A DNA stretch of 64,000 nucleotides from Beta vulgaris subsp. vulgaris (Eukaryota > Streptophyta > Magnoliopsida > Caryophyllales > Amaranthaceae). The stretch is from the NCBI RefSeq assembly GCF_026745355.1, contig NC_079205.1, positions 34,175,637-34,239,636 on the forward strand. The letters run 5' to 3'. This document shows positions 59,170 through 64,000 of the stretch, piece after piece (position 1 is the stretch's first letter; each line of letters begins with the position of its first letter). The position numbers and the translations under genes are program-made. Below the pieces are notes generated by a model. That model ran no database searches, was not told where the DNA came from, and was given only the letters and a program-made list of their open reading frames with translations.

Positions 59170-62100
59170 TTGAGAAACCACAGACCAAGAGGAAGGAAGG
59201 TCTTGGTTTTGAAAACTACAAGAAAAGGAACAAGACAAAGAAATATGTTGATCTACCTAGTGAAAGTTTGTATGTATTGTGGCAAGGTAGGTCATTACAT
59301 AAATCAATGTCAATTAAAATCTGAAATGATTGGGAAAAACGTGGCAATTAGTAAGAAAAAATGGGTTGTCAAAACAAATCCTAGTCAAGAACAGGAACCC
59401 ACGAAAGATGGGGTTCCTAAACTAACACTAGTTGATTTTTGCAGGTTGGAGTGAGGGGAACAACACATGGTATCTCGATAGTGGTTGTTCCAAGCACATG
59501 ACAGGAGACAAAACGAAGTTTCTCTCACTCACAACCTATGAAGGTGGGAGTGTAACATTTGGTGATAATAAGAAAGGTAACATAGTTGCTATGGGTAAGG
59601 TCGGTAAGTCACCATTACACTCCATTGAAAATGTATTTTTAGTTGAAGGTCTAAAACATAATCTATTAAGCATTTCTCAATTCTGTGACAAAGGAAATAC
59701 TGTAAAATTTGATAAAGAAAAATGCTTGATATCAACATTAAAACTAAGAAGGTTATCTTGGAAGGAACAAGGAAAGGGAACACATACATTGTGGATCTAG
59801 ACCTTGTTCCTCAAATCAATTTAACTTGTCTTAGTGTTATTGAAGATGATTCACTTCTTGGCACAAGCGTCTAGGACATGCTAGCTTTTCATTACTTGAG
59901 AAACTTAGATCAAAAGATCTTGTTTTAGGATTACCATCCATAAAATTTCATATTGATCAAGTTTGATGCATGTGCACGAGGTAAGCAAGTAAGATCCTCT
60001 TTCAAATCTAAAACGATTGTAAGTACCACTAAACCATTAGAATTAATTCATATGGACTTATGTGGACCCATGAGAATTCAAAGCAGAAGTGGAAAGAGGT
60101 ATGTACTTGTAATTGTAGATGACTACTCTAGGTACACTTGGGTTATTTTTCTCACTAGTAAAGATGAAACTTATGATGAGTTCCTTGTCTTTGCTAAAAG
60201 AGTTCAAAACTTAAGTGGACATAAAATAATGCACATTAGATCAGATCATGGCAAGAATTCGAAAATTATAAATTTGATGACTTAAGCAGAGATAATGGCC
60301 TAGATCATAATTTTTCTGCCCCTAGAACACCACAACAAAATGGTGTTGTAGAAAGGAAAAATAGAACTTTGGAGGAAATGTCTAGAACCATGTTAATTGC
60401 TAGTGAACTTCCAAGGAACTTTTGGGCTGAAGCTGTTAATACTGCTTGTCACATAATTAATCGTGCCATGATGAGACCTATCATTAATAAAACTCCTTAT
60501 GAACTTTATTTGGAAAGAAACCAAATATCACCTATTTTAGAACATTTGGTGCAAATGTTATGTGCATAATAATGGAAAAGATAATCTTGGAAAATTTGAT
60601 GCAAGGAGTGATGAAGCAACATTTTTAGGATACTCCTCACATAGTAAAGCTTATAGAGTATATAACAAAGAACTATGTGTGTTGAAGAAAGCATTCATGT
60701 AATCTTTGATGAATCTGACAAAATAATCCAAGCATACAGGTTGATGACTATGAGATAGGGTTAGCACAACCAAGTACAAGGAACGCAGATTCACAAGAAG
60801 AAGAAGAAGTGAAAGAGGAAAGGAACGAGGAATTTGAAAATAATGACATCAATGATGTTCCTGTTCCTCAAGGAGGAGAAGATGCTCCTGTTCCTCTAAA
60901 TGAAGGAACTGAGTCCACCGAGGCTAACAGAGGAACAACTGAGCAGAGTTCCTCATCTACTCAAGGAACTCATGAGGAACAACATGTTCCTATAAGAGAG
61001 TTTCAACCAAAACCTTGGAGATTACAAAATCACATCCTTGGAACTCATAATCAGCGACATATCCAAAGGTACGCAAACTAGATCTCAGTTAAGGAACTTT
61101 TGTGCATTTCATGCGTTCCTATCAATGATGGAACCAAGAAATCATGAAGAAGCCTTAACTGACTCTGATTGGATTACTGCAATGCAAGCTGAATTAAATG
61201 AGTTTGAAAGAAACAAGGTATGGCATCTAGTTCCTCATCTAAACAACAAAAAGTAATTGGCTTAAAATGGGTGTTTAGAAACAAACTAGATGAATATGGA
61301 ACCATTGTAAGAAACAAAGCTAGACTTGTAGTAAAAGGTTATAATCAACAAGAAGGAATTGATTATGAAGAAACCTTTGCTCCTGTAGCTAGATTAGAAG
61401 CCATTAGAATTTTAATTGCATTTGCTGCTTACATGGGATTTAAATTATATCAAATGGATGTTAAGTGTGCATTTTTAAATGGCTATCTAACAGAAGATGT
61501 ATATGTTGAACAACCCCCTGGTTTGAAAATAATAATCTCCCAAATCATGTCTACAAGCTTGATAAAGTTCTTTATGGGTTAAAACAAGCACCTAGATCAT
61601 GGTATGAGAGATTATCAAAGTTCCTTTTAGAAAAAAAGTCTAAAAGAGGAAAGGTTGATAAAACCTTGTTCCTAAAATCTAAAGGAACTGATATTTTGCT
61701 TGTTCAAATATATGTTGATGACATCATATTCGGAGCTACTAATGAAACATTGTGCAAAGAATTTTCAACTCGAGTCAATGAATTGAATTGAAATGAGTTG
61801 AGGTGAGTTAAATTTCTTTCTTGGACTACAAATCAAACAAACTGAAAAGGTATAATTGTTCACCAACAAAAATACATAAAGGAACTATTAAAGAAATATG
61901 GCCTCGAAAATTCAAAGATAAATCACACTCCTATGGGAACTTCAACTAGATTAGATGAAGACTCCATAGGAACAAGTGTTGATCAAACAAAATATAGAGG
62001 AATGATTGGTTCACTTTTATCTAACTGCTAGTCGTCCAGACATAGCTTTCAGTGTTGGTTTGTGTGCTAGATTTCAAGCAAATCCAAAGGAGTCTCACCT

Positions 62101-62480
62101 CACTGCTGTGAAGAGAATTCTTAGATATCTTAAAGGAACAGATGATCTTGGACTCTACTATCCAAGAAGTGATACATTCGAACTAAAAGGATATGCAGAT
62201 GCAGATTATGCTGGAGATCTTGTAAATAGGAAAAGCACCTCAGGTATGGCACAATTCCTTGGTCATAGTTTAGTTTCTTGGAGTACCAAGAAACAAAACA
62301 CAGTTGCTTTATCCACTGCTGAAGCAGAATATGTAGCAGCTGCTGCATGTTGCTCTCAAATGCTTTGGATAAAACAACAACTTAGTGACTATGGAATAAA
62401 CTTTGAATGTGTTCCTATTTATTGTGACAATACAAGTGCTATAGTATATCTAAAGATCCAGTGCATCATTCTAGAGTAAA
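59170..62480 (+). pseudogene. Copia pol remnant: protease, integrase, RT, RNase H
   Basis: In order: a second CCHC knuckle (CMYCGKVGHYINQC, 59250 on), protease active site WYLDSGCSKHM (59465 on), a pre-integrase motif with HKRLGHA (about 59860), integrase core (HMDLCGPM, about 60050, and PQQNGVVERKNRTLEEM, about 60333), reverse transcriptase ([36 protein letters not shown] near 61705), and RNase H (ADADYAGD, STAEAEYVAA, 62190-62340). At least five frame changes or stops separate these segments, so no functional polyprotein is encoded. Confidence 0.88.
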
Positions 62481-63254
62481 GCATATACATATGACATCAC
62501 TTTTTAAGAGAAAATGTTGAAAAAGGTTTGATTAAACTTGAGTTTTGTCAAACTAGATTATCAGATTGCTGATATATCAATAAGCCTTTGCAAAGGATAG
62601 ATATGAAAAATTAAGGCTTGAGTTAGGGTTAATAAAAATTAAGTGATTGTTCCTATGTCATTCCCCCATGTTTGAATCAATTTGAGTGACTTTGTGTGCT
62701 AAAAATAATTGTGTTTAATTGCCTAAGACCATTGCAAATTGGAATGTTGCAAAACATAAACGAATTCAAAGAAATTAAACAACTCACAAATGTCACATAA
62801 TACTCCCCTTACTGTTCCTAAGGTCAAGAAACATGCATGATATGAAGGACATTGATATGTAGCATTAGTTGTTCCTATAGCACAAGTTCCTTAGCATTTA
62901 TTTTCTTTCAAAAATTAAAATTCATAAAAATCCGAAAAATCCGAAAAATCCCAAAAATAAGGGGAATCAGTTTAATTAAATCTTGGTTCTTATTAATTAT
63001 CTTTTCGTTTTATTTCTTTTGTTTTTTTTTTTGCTATATTTCTTTCCCGCGTGTCATAATTACTATTACATGCAAAACTTCCTTCTTTAATTCATCCTAA
63101 GAAACCGTGTTCCTCTCAATCTTCATCTTCACCATACCGAAACCTCATCACACCCTTTGATACTCCATAAAAACCTCCAAACCTTCAACAAATCATGGCA
63201 AAAACTTCAAGAAACTCTCCTTTTCCCACATAAAAAACAACCGACACTTCAAAA
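62481..63254. other. Non-coding spacer after RNase H in the copia element
   Basis: AT-rich sequence with no domain. CCGAAAAATCCGAAAAATCC (near 62930) is a short tandem repeat. No 3' LTR begins here. Confidence 0.5.
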
Positions 63255-63892
63255 ATGGAAATATCTTCATCTCCAACCAAAACCCTTGAAACCGACATAA
63301 TTCAAGAAAACCCCATAGAGGAACAGCAATTAGAATCTCCTAGAAGGAGTATGCGTAGAAGAAAGTTAATTGGGGAAGACGATGAAGAAGAAACCCGGAA
63401 CAATCTCAGGGGGAAGAAGAAGAAATCAACCTGTTCCTTGCAAGGAACTGTTTCTTCATCTTCCAAGAAACGGGTCGAACGAAGTGAATCTAGGTATGTT
63501 TTGGGTTTTTGCGTCGATTTAGAATGGGCTAATAAATAGAATTTCAAGAATTAACCTCCATTCTAAAGGAACAAGGCATGGAATTCTTGTTTGAATTCGC
63601 CTTTAATAATGCTCTTGTTCCTCTAGCTATGGATGTATTCTGTGCAAACTTTGTTAATACTAATGGAACTTGCACAACTGAGGTTAGAGGAAAGAAAATA
63701 AGGTTTAATCAAGCCACTTTGGGCAAAGTATGGGAAGTTCCTTGCAAAGGAACTGATTTGTACTTTAAACGGAAAGGAACTGTTTCCTTTCCGAATTTTC
63801 CTCAAGACAAAATCTTAGAATATTTTGGAGGAACGCTGGCCAAAACAAACTTAACCATAACCTACTCTCTCCCCTTCACAAAGTCTATTTAA
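63255..63892 (+). pseudogene. Extra ORFs downstream of copia RNase H
   Basis: The first frame (63255-63539) is basic and low-complexity: SPRRSMRRRKLIGEDDEEE, then GKKKKSTCS. A second frame (63578-63892) reads FCANFVNTNGTCTTEVRGKK, IRFNQATLGKVWEVP and YFKRKGTVSFP. This recalls the 'putative plant transposon protein' domain often found in extra ORFs of large plant retroelements. It meets a stop at 63890, while similar sequence appears to continue to the window edge. The function of such ORFs is unknown. Confidence 0.5.
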
Positions 63893-64000
63893 TTTGGTTT
63901 GGAGAGCACTCATTCCTCGAACTGAAAAGAGGAATGAAGTGGGTCTCCTGGATATGTGTTACATGTTTTGCTTGGACCACACATACAAATCAATTTCCCT

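Larger units (their letters stand above)
56192..64000 (+). mobile_element. Ty1/copia (Sirevirus-like) retrotransposon, decayed, runs off the right edge
   Basis: The order is 5' LTR, initiator-Met tRNA primer site, gag with CCHC knuckles, protease, integrase, reverse transcriptase and RNase H, which is the copia order. Long sequence with extra ORFs follows RNase H instead of a nearby 3' LTR, which suggests the Sirevirus/Maximus group. Every large frame is interrupted. The 3' LTR is not in the window, so the element is incomplete here. The motif AAGGAAC/GTTCCTT recurs throughout. Confidence 0.88.

Overview
The window is nuclear DNA of a flowering plant, most likely a dicot. This rests on interrupted genes with plant GT-AG introns, a plant-specific LRR receptor-like pseudokinase, a PADRE/DUF4228 protein, a telo-box and AGGCCCA promoter on a ribosomal protein gene, and a very dense plant transposon load. 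I cannot name the species from sequence alone.

Only three ordinary host genes are well supported: an LRR receptor-like pseudokinase (1139-4849, +, 7 exons), a one-exon DUF4228/PADRE gene (21473-21892, +), and RPL10A, cytosolic ribosomal protein uL1 (48865-51654, +, 5 coding exons). A small ORF on the minus strand (47727-47320) carries one in-frame TGA and is of unknown status. Nearly everything else is transposon-derived.

The centrepiece is a 14.3-kb Mutator-like element (MULE) at 6927-21262. It has about 68-bp terminal inverted repeats (TIRs) and a perfect 9-bp target duplication TCATAATCG (6918-6926 and 21263-21271). It encodes a FAR1/MULE/SWIM transposase whose four exons join in frame (7732-11000, +). 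It also carries: a two-exon protein with two SUMO-like beta-grasp domains and no diglycine tail (11751-12446, +); a GRF-type zinc-finger, coiled-coil, tail-anchored protein (14730-14220, -); an unrecognised 255-residue ORF running into a frameshifted RAD51-paralogue (XRCC3-like) ATPase (15031-16477, +); and a decayed Ulp1-type SUMO-protease-like gene (20645 to about 17060, -). Ulp1-carrying MULEs are known in plants (Kaonashi, CUMULE). The combination with SUMO-like, GRF and RAD51-paralogue cargo is the most interesting feature here. The element sits about 200 bp upstream of the DUF4228 gene.

22-30 kb holds tandem arrays, an inverted pair of degenerate tRNA-like sequences, a 912-bp hAT MITE with an 8-bp duplication, a foldback MITE with a palindrome cluster, and a microsatellite-embedded element that recurs inverted at 54.7-55.8 kb. 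30-38 kb holds an hAT element (8-bp duplication) with two nested foldback elements, a 2-kb CACTA element and a decayed gypsy-type gag-like remnant. 38-46 kb holds two solo LTRs with 5-bp duplications; the second interrupts a decayed mariner transposase. 56.2 kb to the right edge is a decayed Ty1/copia (Sirevirus-like) retrotransposon with a complete 5' LTR, primer site, gag and pol remnants and extra 3' ORFs; its 3' LTR lies outside the window.
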